A stretch of DNA of 64,000 nt from Platerodrilus igneus (taxonomy: Eukaryota; Arthropoda; Insecta; Coleoptera; Lycidae), in NCBI GenBank assembly GCA_036346225.1, contig JARFIW010001339.1, forward strand, positions 1,191,001 through 1,255,000. Reading direction: 5' to 3'. Of this stretch, positions 33,573 to 42,925 are shown piece by piece. Within the stretch, counting starts at the first letter, position 1. Every line of letters begins with the position of its first letter. A model generated the notes under the pieces. That model did no database searches. It was not told the origin of the DNA and saw nothing but the letters and a program-made list of their open reading frames with translations. The translations under genes and the position numbers were made by a program.

Positions 33573-35430
33573 TAAAGTTTTGAAGTATGTGTATTTGGAA
33601 GGTCGGAAAGTAAAACGTTTGGACAAAAGCATTAATGCAGTAATGAAAATTGCTCGAGATAGCTTGTTTAAACGTATAATTAAACTTGCAAAGAATACTT
33701 TCAATGACAAAATTAATAGAATTAAACAAAGTCATAAAGCAAGTCTAACAATTACATTAGATTTTATTAGACGTCTTGAAAATGATAAGGAATTTTTAGT
33801 TACGTCGTCCACTTGTGCTTTTCAACAGTATCAAGTTACTAGAGTAGATGAGGCTTGTGAAGGTTCATGCTTAAGTTGTACAAAATGCAGCATATGTGTT
33901 CATACATTTCAATGCACCTGTATTGACAACATGATAAAGCTTAACATTTGCAAACACATACATGCTTGTGCGATACAGTTTTACAAATCGAATCTTGACA
34001 TTGCCACACCTTTGCATATTAGTAACGTTAATGAACTTTTCAGCAGTAATATTTTACATGAAGCAAAATCTTCAAAAAATGATATTATTAAAAAAAAGCT
34101 GAGCTAATAATAGGACTATGTGAGAATGCTTCGTTAACTGACGACGAACATCTGGCTATAATGAGGCAATTTGATAAAATCAGTGACACATTAAATAAAG
34201 CAAAATCTATTGATCTAAAAACTACACAGGAGATTAATATTAATAAAAAAGTTGTACATCAGGTGCGGCTTTTTCAACAAAGAAGAAATCAACAAAAATT
34301 AATGATCTTAAAAAGCCTACCTTAACAAGAAATTTTTATTAGAGATGGTTTGGTTAATAACTCAAACCTTAATATTAATGTTCATACAAGATCTGCTCAT
34401 ACATCACCTGATTTTATGTTAAGATAAGATAGTGTATTATATCAGTAGAAAGTAGGTTTAATTAACACTAAAGCTTATAAGGTTAGATTTTGTTTTGCTT
34501 TCTCTTGTTTGGGAATAAAATCCGATGGGGAAACCACTCGCAGAAATACATGTACAAATTACTGGAAATTATTACAATCCCAGCGATTTTGATGGGAAAC
34601 CTACAAGTGCGCGACTAATCTAATTTAATTCTCAGTTTTCACTTTGTTTTATCAGTGTTACAAGCGCTGGTAAGTTATTGTAATTTCGTCAAATCTGCCG
34701 GATTGAGTATTCTTATATTAACAGTGCAGTATTTTAGTTTTACTTTTAGTCAGAGTACCAAAATAATATTAATTTTCTACCTTGTTTTTTTACATATTTT
34801 AATCGACTGACAGTGCAAACAAAATTCTCGACAAAATGAAATTAGTTTCTTTCTTAATTAACTTAGGTATTTATTGAGAATGTGTACATAACGTGTTTAC
34901 TTTTTAAAAAATAAAAATACAATTTTTGAAACCTCAAGCCTTTATTACTATTATTAAACACATTTCACTCAAGTAATTAATAATTTACAAATCAAATTAG
35001 AGAAATACTAGCAAACTACCTTTAAACTGCATATTGACACAAGTACGAAAGATACCTAGAATAGGAACAAGTTAGTACAAAATACCAAGTTGTTTACATA
35101 CAAGAGCTAACATATATAGATAACATTCGTGTAAAGTTAGTTTCCTTCATTGCACTGAATTTAACTTCTTTTTTATCCATAGTTGGTTGCTTATAGAAAC
35201 TGGTCTCTTATATTCAAATCATGAAATTTTCGTAAGTGGCCATACAAAGTTTTATTTTACGTAAATTCAGAACCACAATCTAGGCAAATATTCATTTTTT
35301 ACTCCTCCTATATAAATAACGAGATAAACAATCAATTTAACATTAACACCGACTTCATCCAATTTATGTAAACAAAAAAATCTGTTTACAACTGTCATTG
35401 TAGCCGCGTTATTACTATCGCGAGACGCTC
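33573..35430. repeat. Right arm of MULE inverted repeat
   Basis: Inverse copy of 29869-31752, joined without spacer to the 5' terminal repeat of the full MULE at 33572. It ends at CGCGAGACGCTC (35419-35430). It carries the C-terminal transposase frame on the plus strand and its own 3' terminal repeat. Confidence 0.9.
33580..34107 (+). CDS. MULE transposase C-terminal fragment with SWIM motif
   Basis: 175-residue frame that duplicates the C-terminus of the minus-strand transposase: KYVYLEGRKVKRLDKSINAV, then the SWIM zinc motif CTCIDNMIKLNICKHIHAC (C-x-C-x(n)-C-x-H). Here the position of the TAA in the left copy reads as Leu, so this arm keeps the unbroken version. It has no catalytic domain and lies directly behind a terminal repeat, so expression is doubtful. 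Confidence 0.85.
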   Translation: MKYVYLEGRKVKRLDKSINAVMKIARDSLFKRIIKLAKNTFNDKINRIKQSHKASLTITLDFIRRLENDKEFLVTSSTCAFQQYQVTRVDEACEGSCLSCTKCSICVHTFQCTCIDNMIKLNICKHIHACAIQFYKSNLDIATPLHISNVNELFSSNILHEAKSSKNDIIKKKLS

Positions 35431-36120
35431 TATTGCCGCACGACTATATCAGCGTCATCGGTAGAATACAGAGATTGAAAATATTTACTAGCAGATGACG
35501 AATGTGATTTGTTACTTTTTAAAAAAGTATTGTTTAGAATAAATTTCTATCGACAATATTGCAGATTAAAGTCATTAATTAACAATATATTTTATGCACT
35601 TCTTTATTTTTACCACTGAGCATATTTTAAATATAGTTGCGTATTTCCAATGCTCCTAATTTTATGGCCAGTAGTATATTATATCAGACACGGAATAATA
35701 ACCACAGTTATTCAAGAGGTTATGTTATTAAAATTATAATTTAAACGTTTTGATTACACAAATCGGAAAAAAAAAGGAACAAAATTACAATTCCATTTGT
35801 AAGTAAAATTCTCATTCATCATCATCATTTTGTTTTCGACCTTACTTAAGGTCGGTTTGACGCAGCTCTAACTTCTTTTCTAATCTGTGCTAATCTAAAA
35901 AAGCTCTACATACCCTTCACAACCTAAATTTCTAATAATTTGACTAATATAGTTTGGTCTAGATCTTCCTAAATCCTTCTATCTATTTCCTATCCAGCTG
36001 ACTCTACATAGATATTAGCAACCTGATGGTTGTTAAAGAACTCTAACATGTTTACATGATTACCATTTATAAGGAAATGAAATATAACCTGGTTATCCGC
36101 TTCAAAAATGAAAAGTGTTA
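35431..36120 (-). mobile_element. Unassigned AT-rich DNA with a LINE 3' fragment
   Basis: The part from about 35826 to 36010 matches the 3' end of the LINE at 36430-36560 (TTCGACCTTACTTAAGGTCGGTTTGACGC type, then CACAACCTAAATTTCTAATA), so a second, strongly truncated copy in the same orientation is present. Its tail on the minus strand is (ATG)n-like (plus-strand TCATCATCATCATTTT). The rest shows nothing I recognise. Confidence 0.65.
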
Positions 36121-36405
36121 TTAAATTAATATGTTATGGTAAGGACTTAAGCAACGAATCGCTGCCAACATGCCAGACCGCTACCTAATTGTGAGTTATG
36201 TCATGGTGACGTTTATTAAATTATATGTTATGGTAAGGCTTAAGCAACGAAACGCTACCAACATGCCAGACCGCTACCTAATTGTGAGTTTGTCCTGGTG
36301 ACGTTTATTAAATTATATGTTATGGTAAGGCTTAAGCAACGAAACGCTACCAACATGCCAGACCGCTAACTAATTGTGAGTTATGTCCTGGTGACATTTA
36401 GTTAA
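36121..36405. repeat. Three ~92-bp tandem repeats
   Basis: Units TTAAATTATATGTTATGGTAAGG ... GCTTAAGCAACGAAACGCTA ... CAACATGCCAGACCGCTACC ... GGTGACGTTTA, starting near 36121, 36217 and 36308. The last two are almost identical. They sit between two LINE 3' ends and could be 3'UTR repeats of that LINE. Confidence 0.8.
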
Positions 36406-36485
36406 CTGATTTTTATTTTTTTGTTTTGTTTTCGAACTTACTTAAAGTCAGTTTGACGCAGCTCTAAATTCTTTTCTATTCTGAG

Positions 36486-39440
36486 CTAGTCTAAAAGGTC
36501 TACATACCCTTCACAACCTAAATCTCTAATAATTTGACTAATATAGCTTTGTCTAGGCCTTCCTACTCTATTTTTATTTGGTAGTCTATAATCTAAGACT
36601 TTACTAAATAGTCCCTCATGTCTTAACTGGTGCCCTATCATTCTATCTCTCCTGACCTTCAATTGTTTCCACATACAGGATCCTCACCTATCCTTCTATA
36701 AACTTCCTCGTTTGTTACTCTATCTGTCCAACTAATCTTTAACATTCTCCTATAACACCAAGTTTCAAAAGCTTCTATCTTTTTCTTATCTACTTCTTTA
36801 ATTGTCCAAGTCTCACTACCGTATAGTAGAACGCTCCATACGTATGACTTTAAGAAACTTTTTCTATTATCTAAACTAATACTATTAGCTATTAGTAAGT
36901 TTTTCTTTTTTAAAAACATTTTTCTAGCTTGAGCTATTCTAGCTACTATATCCCTTCTGCTACGTTCATCCTTTGTAATTATACTACCTAAATAGCAAAA
37001 TTCATCTACCTCCTCTAACTCGGTATTACCTATTTTTAATTTTGGTTTAGAACTAGGCTGTAACTCACTTGTCATTATCTTTGTCTTTACCGAGTTAATT
37101 CTCATACTATAGTTACTCCGTAGTATCTCATCTAAAATATTTAAAAACTCTCTTAACTCTTTTCTAGACTCTGCTATAATGGCTATATCATCTGCAAAAC
37201 GTAACATGTCTATTTTCTGTCCCTGTACACTAATACCTATCTCTTTTCTCTCTCTGGCTAAGTTTAAAGCTTCCTCAATATAAACATTAAAAATCAAGGA
37301 GACAGTATACAACCCTGTCTAACACCATTTCTAATCTTAGCTTCCTTTTCTATTTCATCAAATCTAATTACTACGCTTTGGTTTTTATATAGACTGTAAA
37401 TAATTTTTCTATCTTTATGAGAGATTCCTATTTTTTGCAAAACCCTGAACATAACAATCCAATTAACCCTATCAAATGCTTTTTCTAAATCTACAAACGC
37501 GAAATGAGTCTTTTATTTTTTGTAACCTTTTTCGATAATTACCCTAATCATTAGTATCGGTTCTCTAGTCCTCTGTCTTTACGAAAACCATATTGGTCTT
37601 CGCCTAAATAATTCTCAGTCAAAGCTACTACTCTATTTTTAATTATTATTGTTAGTATTTTGGAAGCATGAGAAGTTAAACTAACCGTTCTAAAATTCTC
37701 ACACCTATCAGCTCCTGACTTTTTTGGGATTGGGATAATAATATTTTTTTCGAAATCTATTGGAACCTCACCTGTGTCATATATTACATTTATTAGTTCA
37801 TATAATCTGTCCAAAGTTTTCTGACTTGCATATTTTATTAATTCTGCGGGAATATCGTCTATCCCTGGCGCTTTATTTAATTTAAGATTCCGAATAGCTC
37901 TATCAAATTCCTCTCTTAATATTGATAACCCTATTTCTACATCCTCTTCTTGGTCGTTCTCTAACTCATCCATATCGTCTCCCTTATATAAATCTTCTAA
38001 ATATCTTTTTCATCTATCAGCTACCTCAACTTTATTTATTAGAAGCTCATTATTCTCGTCTCTAATACCATTATATTTTTTCCTATCTTCCCCAAAAAAC
38101 TTTTTAACTGCCCTGTCTGTCTTACCTACTCTCAAATCATCTTGTATTCCCTTACAATTCTCCTCCATCCATTTATTTCTAGCTTTTCTACACTCATGTA
38201 CTATCTTATTTCTAACTGTATTATATTTTTGCTTCCTTTCACTATCCACTTCTCTGAAAGGTTTAAGCTTTCTTCTATTCTCTATTAAATCTAATATCTC
38301 CTTTGTTACCCACGGTTTTCTAGCTTCTATTTTTTTCTTACCTATAGTCTGTGTTGCTGTATCATGTACCGTCAGTTTTATTTCTTTCCATCTATTTTCT
38401 ACGTTCCCTCCTACAGCTATCTCTTTGCTCTTATTATCTAATACTTGTTTATATTCCTCTTTACCCTACTATCATTAAGCTTACCTAGATCCCATCCTCT
38501 CTTTTCACCTTTCTCAATTTTTGAATTTTAGTTTACACTTCATTTTAACTAAGTTATGATCGCTATCTATGTCAGCCCCTGGATAACTACGACAGTTTTT
38601 AACTTGGTTTCTAAATCTTTGTTTAACTAAAATATAATCTATTTGGTATCTAGCTCTATCACCTGGGGCTTTCCAGGTATATCTTCTCCTAACATGTTGT
38701 TCGAATAGGGTGTTAACAGTTACTAATCTATGTTCCTGGCAAAACTCAACTAATCTTTCTCCTCTATCATTTCGTCTGCCATACCCAAATTTTCCTATCA
38801 TTTTTCCCTCACTACCTTCTCCCACTGATGCATTAAAATCGCCCATAACTGTTAAATTCTCATCTCCTTTTACTTTTCTCACTATACTATTTATATCCTC
38901 GTATACCTTTTCTACTTCCTCATCCTCGTACTGAGTTGTTGGCATGTAAACCTGTACTAAAACAGTGTCTGTGGGTTTTGTACTCAATCTAACCATAATT
39001 ATTCTATCACTAAATTGTAAGTACTCTTTAACTTTATGCCCTAATCTTTTATCTAACACTATTCCTACGCCTGCCTGTGCATTAGTTGAAGAAGTTGTAA
39101 TTATTCTATAATTCTCCTTCCAAAAGTCATTACTATCTGGCCATCTCACCTCACTAATACCTAAAATGTCCAGCTTTTGCTTTCTCATTTCGACTAATAA
39201 ATTCGTTAACTTATCTACTCTGAGTAATGACCTTACATTCCAAGTCCCTATCACTAAATCAAACTGTTGTTTTATATTCTTACGATGACGAGCCCCAAGT
39301 ACCCCCTCCCGGAGATCCGAATGAGGGAGTATTTTACCTCCGGACAAGAATTTTACTTGTGAGCTCTCCATCATATCTATTTCGTGTTTTAGGCCACGCA
39401 CACCTGGGAAATATTGTGGTAGGCTCCCATATCTTTCCAC
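36486..39440 (-). pseudogene. LINE ORF: APE endonuclease and reverse transcriptase
   Basis: The minus-strand frame 39440-38514 is an apurinic-type endonuclease: VIGTWNVRSLL, GISEVRWPDS, VMGDFNASVG and DIDSDHNLVKM hold the catalytic N, E, D-x-N and D-H residues. A linker frame (38249-38010) ends at a TGA in place of a Trp. RT follows in pieces: LNKAPGIDDIPAELIKY (37973-37551), FVDLEKAFDRVNW and GVRQGC (about 37.5-37.3 kb) and MLRFADDIAIIAE (37312-36659). After this comes a C-terminal region with YGSETWTIKEVDKKK and FETWCYRRMLKISWTDR. The FADD box is intact, but stops and shifts break the frame at least four times. Endonuclease and C-terminal type suggest the RTE group; I am not sure of the clade. 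Confidence 0.9.
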
Positions 39441-39650
39441 AACGCAGTTTTTAAAGATTTTAGCAAAAAGCCGTATCCGTCACGGCCAACCCCCAACAAG
39501 CTTAGAATTATTGAGGATCGCCCGAGACCAACCGACCCTCCTCCAATATCTTTTAGCCAGCAAGGCTGCTGCCCCTTGCTGCGCCTTTTAATCGCCTTTT
39601 ACGATAAGCAGGCTTACTATAGTAGTATTCTTTATCCCCTACTATAGGGT
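39441..39650 (-). other. Probable LINE 5' UTR
   Basis: GC-richer stretch upstream of the endonuclease frame, ending at a run of T/A near 39650 (CTATAGGGTGGATTTTTTTTT). Several short inverted repeats occur (CTACTATAG; GCAGCAAGGGGCAGCAGCC on the minus strand). I cannot decide from the text whether it folds into a ribozyme, as some LINE 5' ends do. Confidence 0.4.
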
Positions 39651-40039
39651 GGATTTTTTTTTAACCAAAAATGCCTTTTTAATATTTCTAAAATAAGATG
39701 ATTTAGTTTTACTTAATAAATAACTTAATAATAAATAGGTTTTAAAGATTTATCTTTGTGAATGTGAGTGCAATTCTTAAAAGTGGAAAAATAAAAAAGC
39801 AATGTGGTCTTCCTCGCATTTTAACAGCTGGCTCTTAAGGGTGCGATAGCATCCCTCTATTTTCATAACACGAACTAATTTTAAAATAGCCGCCTTTGTG
39901 GTATAGCTTTCACATGATAGAGGGAACTACTTTATTTTAACTTTAGTAGTTTAGTGGTTCGTTTCCAAGTTAGGCAAATAACGGTTGCTAGGAAACCGCA
40001 GAATGCTGGTTTATTTTCTCCATTCCTGTAACTATTGAA
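39651..40039. other. No recognised feature
   Basis: AT-rich stretch between the LINE 5' end and the Penelope-like inverted ends. No motif seen. Confidence 0.35.
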
Positions 40040-40075
40040 TAAAATGAAAAAACCCTCACCACAAAAAATATCCAA

Positions 40076-40140
40076 AACACCAGATACGCATTTCGACCAC
40101 TATGTGGTCATCATCAGCAGGAAATCTGCAACCAAACAAC
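40076..40140 (-). ncRNA. Hammerhead ribozyme motif, left end of short element
   Basis: Minus strand: CTGATGA, stem II GACCAC-ATA-GTGGTC (perfect), GAAA, short stem III ATGC/GTAT, then C as the cleavage nucleotide. The core is complete; stem I (CTG/TGG inner pairs) is weaker than in the copies near 20 and 22 kb. Confidence 0.72.
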
Positions 40141-40327
40141 AACCAGCCGTTGTTCTGGAACACTTCAGAGGATATTCTCCTCACCACTTAGGCTGAAGTG
40201 AACCTTCCCAACATACAATTTAGTATATTGTTGCTTTAAACACTATCGAGGATATTCTCCTCACCCGCAGGCTGGTGGTCTCAACAACAAACAAGTGAAT
40301 TGTGTTCCAGAACAACAGCTAATTATC

Positions 40328-40392
40328 ACCCAATTACAGATCCCCCACCGATGATGACCACACAGTGGTCGAAACACGCATCTGGCACTTCA
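40328..40392 (+). ncRNA. Hammerhead-like motif, core mutated
   Basis: Plus strand: CCGATGA in place of CTGATGA, stem II GACCAC-ACA-GTGGTC, GAAA, and a stem III that no longer pairs (ACAC/GCAT). The core U is lost, so it is most likely inactive. Confidence 0.65.
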
Positions 40393-40440
40393 AATATTTT
40401 TTGTGGTAAGGGTCCTTTCATTTCATTCAAATTGTGCCAC

Positions 40441-41766
40441 AGTGTTCTTATAGATTATTGTAACTATTGGTCCTAAATGACCTTCGGCGAATTCGAGGTT
40501 GTTGAACAGCAAGCAAAGCGTTAGGTACATAGTGCATTCTAATAATAGCCAAGGTCGTTTGCCGAAACAAATTTGTATTGTATTGCATTATTTCATTTAT
40601 GTGCATATGGTATTTGCTAATTTTTATTTTTGAATGTGTAGTTTATTGTTCATAGAGTGACACTTCGTTATTATGTATCCTATTTCCCTGCGATGGTTCC
40701 ACTAAGATATTTTAATAAACATTACTCTTGCTAACATGATGCAATATTTTGCTTATATTGAATATTGTAGAATATCTAGTTACATTTTGGGATACGGCAC
40801 ACTACCATTCTCATTAACTTTGAATAATTAAGATATATCACTTTAAAATAATCTTTTAGATTTCCCTGAAATCATCTACAAAGACTAAAGTTATGTTATA
40901 TACAATTCAAACCAAGGATTTAACACTTTCAAATCACCCTAAAATTTGTGATGATCATTTCACTTCTGATTATTAATATGCAACTGACTTGAATATGTCA
41001 TGTTTTCAAAGCATTTGCAACAACTAAAACAATGTATAAGAGTAAAGGCTTTAAACGAACCAACTTTGAAAATCTTTTAACCAAAAGGTTCAACGACTAA
41101 TCTTTCGATGGAATTTTTAAAGATATGAACATCAGTTTGTTAAATATGCAAAAGCATGAAGGGACAAAAATCTTCAAAAAAATAGGCATTTACTTTATTA
41201 CTCTTTGAGACCAGGTAACGGAGTAGTTTGAAACGAATAATTCAATATACAATTTACCATTTTTTTGTAGATTGGTGTAATATAAAGACTTTGACCTTAC
41301 CTGTATTTAGCACCTTCAAAGTTTAAGCTAGTGTAGTATTGACCAGTTCGTCACCAGTGTGTTTATTACAGCCATTGAAATTGAAAGCTGTAGAAGCTGT
41401 TAGGATATCTAAAATTCAATATACTGAAGATGAATTTGCAACTCATGTTTTAAAGACAAGTCACTCAAGAATTTAACAAGTATTAAAAGCTTGTAATTTA
41501 AAAATAAAATATATATGGTTGTACTTGTTTATTATACATAAAGTTTAAGATAGTTATAATTAAATTAGAAGTATATCGTGTAAAAGCTTTTTAATTCTAA
41601 ATAGCCATGCATTTGGTTGACTAGTTCAATTTGATTGAAAATCTGAATCACTGTCATCACAATCACCAACGTTAATAATTAGAAGTGCATTATCTTCTTG
41701 ATCAAATTTGATCTCACGTTTCCACCAATGTTTGATAATTTTTTCTGCATGTTCTATCGAATGTGC
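40441..41766. other. Mostly unassigned, with a THAP-like relic
   Basis: Near 40930-40975 the plus strand reads TLSNHPKICDDHFTSDY, which resembles the C-terminal C-x2-H part of a THAP domain (…VCSxHFxxxDF). The rest of the domain cannot be followed because of stops. Elsewhere in this stretch I see nothing. Confidence 0.4.
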
Positions 41767-42602
41767 CTAAATCTCTGGTGTTATTTTTTCTAATGCTTCT
41801 TTCCACATCTGTAAACAGTTTTCAACAGACCTACCATCTCTTCCAGCGTGTTGATTGTAGTATCTCTTACTAACACCCCATACATTTTCAATTGCATTGA
41901 ATATGTAGTGATACGGAGGCAATCTTAACACTTTATGTCCATATTGTTCGGCCAGCAAATCCGCTTTAAAAATCTTTGGCGGTTTATAACTAAAACTTTT
42001 AATAAATACTGATATGTTATAAAGCACAAAATTTTGACTTACATCATGACAAGTTTCAGAAGCTCTGCTTTCAAAGCATTACTATCAAAGGAAATTGTTT
42101 GTTTTGTTAACCATTCTGCGATGTCACTTTTTTCCAGGAACTGTTAGGTATTTTGTTTAACACAGTAGAATGACAGGAAGCGTTGTCTAAAACTATTGCA
42201 GATTGGTGCTTCCAAATTCTTCAATAATTGATTTTCAAACTAATACAAGAAATTCTGTTCATTTATTTCTCCGTGGTAATCTGGGTCGTTTGTGGACGAA
42301 GAAAAATCAATTCTGCCCCATCTATGAAACCATTTACATTTCCTCCATGTAATACTATGTACCTAAAAGATTGTTTACATTATTCTGTTTTAAAAGGAAG
42401 TATATGACACAAACCTTTTTCCATCAATTCGTGTACTCTTTACAGTTCTTAAATCACTGTCTTGCCAGGAGCTAAACTAAATTACATCACGAACCGCTGT
42501 TAACGAAATAAACGGTCCACCATTATTCCTTTCTTTTTCAAAAAAAGTGATTAAACTAGCAACAAGCTGTTTAGCTCTAACGCCTAAACTAATTCCACTC
42601 AT
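41767..42602 (-). pseudogene. IS630/Tc1-like DDE transposase, degraded
   Basis: Minus strand, starting at an ATG at 42602 (MSGISLGVRAKQLVASLITF). The recognisable blocks are RTVKSTRIDGKRF, DYHGEIN followed by a broken N-F...QLL segment, WKKSDIAEWLTKQ (after a frameshift) and the terminal open frame 42027-41767 with GHKVLRLPPYHYIFNAIENVW. That last block is the typical third-acid motif of a widespread insect DDE family (LRLPPYHCxxNPIExxW, here with Cys-to-Tyr and Pro-to-Ala changes). The N-terminal HTH is missing. It lies about 320 bp inside the right TIR of the 30.6-kb block, so it may be the remnant of the element that originally inserted in the satellite. Confidence 0.78.
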
Positions 42603-42925
42603 TATCTTCGGTGAACAGAGTTCGGTGTAACACTAATATGAGTTCTGAAAAGAATCGTTTGAAGCAAAAACAGATCAAATTATGAACGAATAAAAATAAA
42701 AAGTGTACGAGATGTAAGAATAACTAAACAACATATAACCTAAAAACTAAACGTCAAATCAATTAAAATTCCGCTAGAATTGTTGGCAACATTACACATT
42801 GATACTATTCAAATCAAAACCCTAGCATAGCATTTTACGGTTTTTAATGACAAACGTCTGTATAAATAGTTAGTACGTGTATGACGTTGCGAATAACGAG
42901 GTCTTTTTAGAAATTGCAAAGACTA

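Larger units (their letters stand above)
40040..40440. mobile_element. Short inverted pair of Penelope-like ends
   Basis: Two copies of the terminal sequence seen at 20.2-20.5 and 21.8-22.05 kb, head to head: minus-strand orientation at 40040-40300 and plus-strand orientation at 40303-40440. Both contain the TTGTTCTGGAACAC / TTCCAGAACAACAG segment and a hammerhead-like motif. No GIY-YIG or RT lies between them. It looks like a non-autonomous remnant with inverted ribozyme ends. Confidence 0.8.
12318..42925. mobile_element. 30.6-kb TIR-bounded insertion in satellite (nested transposons)
   Basis: The left end reads TAGTCTTTGCAATTTCTAAA then T-AGACCT, and the right end carries the inverted counterpart with one mismatch in 27 bp (42899-42925). 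TA occurs on both outer sides (12316-12317 and 42926-42927). Removing the block and one TA restores the expected satellite text GTGGTAGTAGCG. This is the footprint of a TA-targeting DNA transposon. The size is far too large for that class. The inside is a series of unrelated retrotransposons and transposons, so I infer that a short element grew by nested insertion. A degraded IS630/Tc1-type transposase lies 300 bp from the right end and could be its own. Confidence 0.85.

Noticed and set aside
29869..35430. Two independent MULE insertions side by side
   Set aside because: There is no target duplication at 33572/33573, and the second copy begins inside the transposase gene, so an internal inverted duplication fits better.
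39441..39650. HDV-like ribozyme at the LINE 5' end
   Set aside because: I could not fit the nested double pseudoknot with the required catalytic C by eye, so I do not claim it.
12318..42925. A Polinton/Maverick or other giant virus-like element
   Set aside because: No polymerase B, packaging ATPase, protease or capsid genes, the TIRs are only 27 bp, and the target duplication is TA rather than 5-6 bp.
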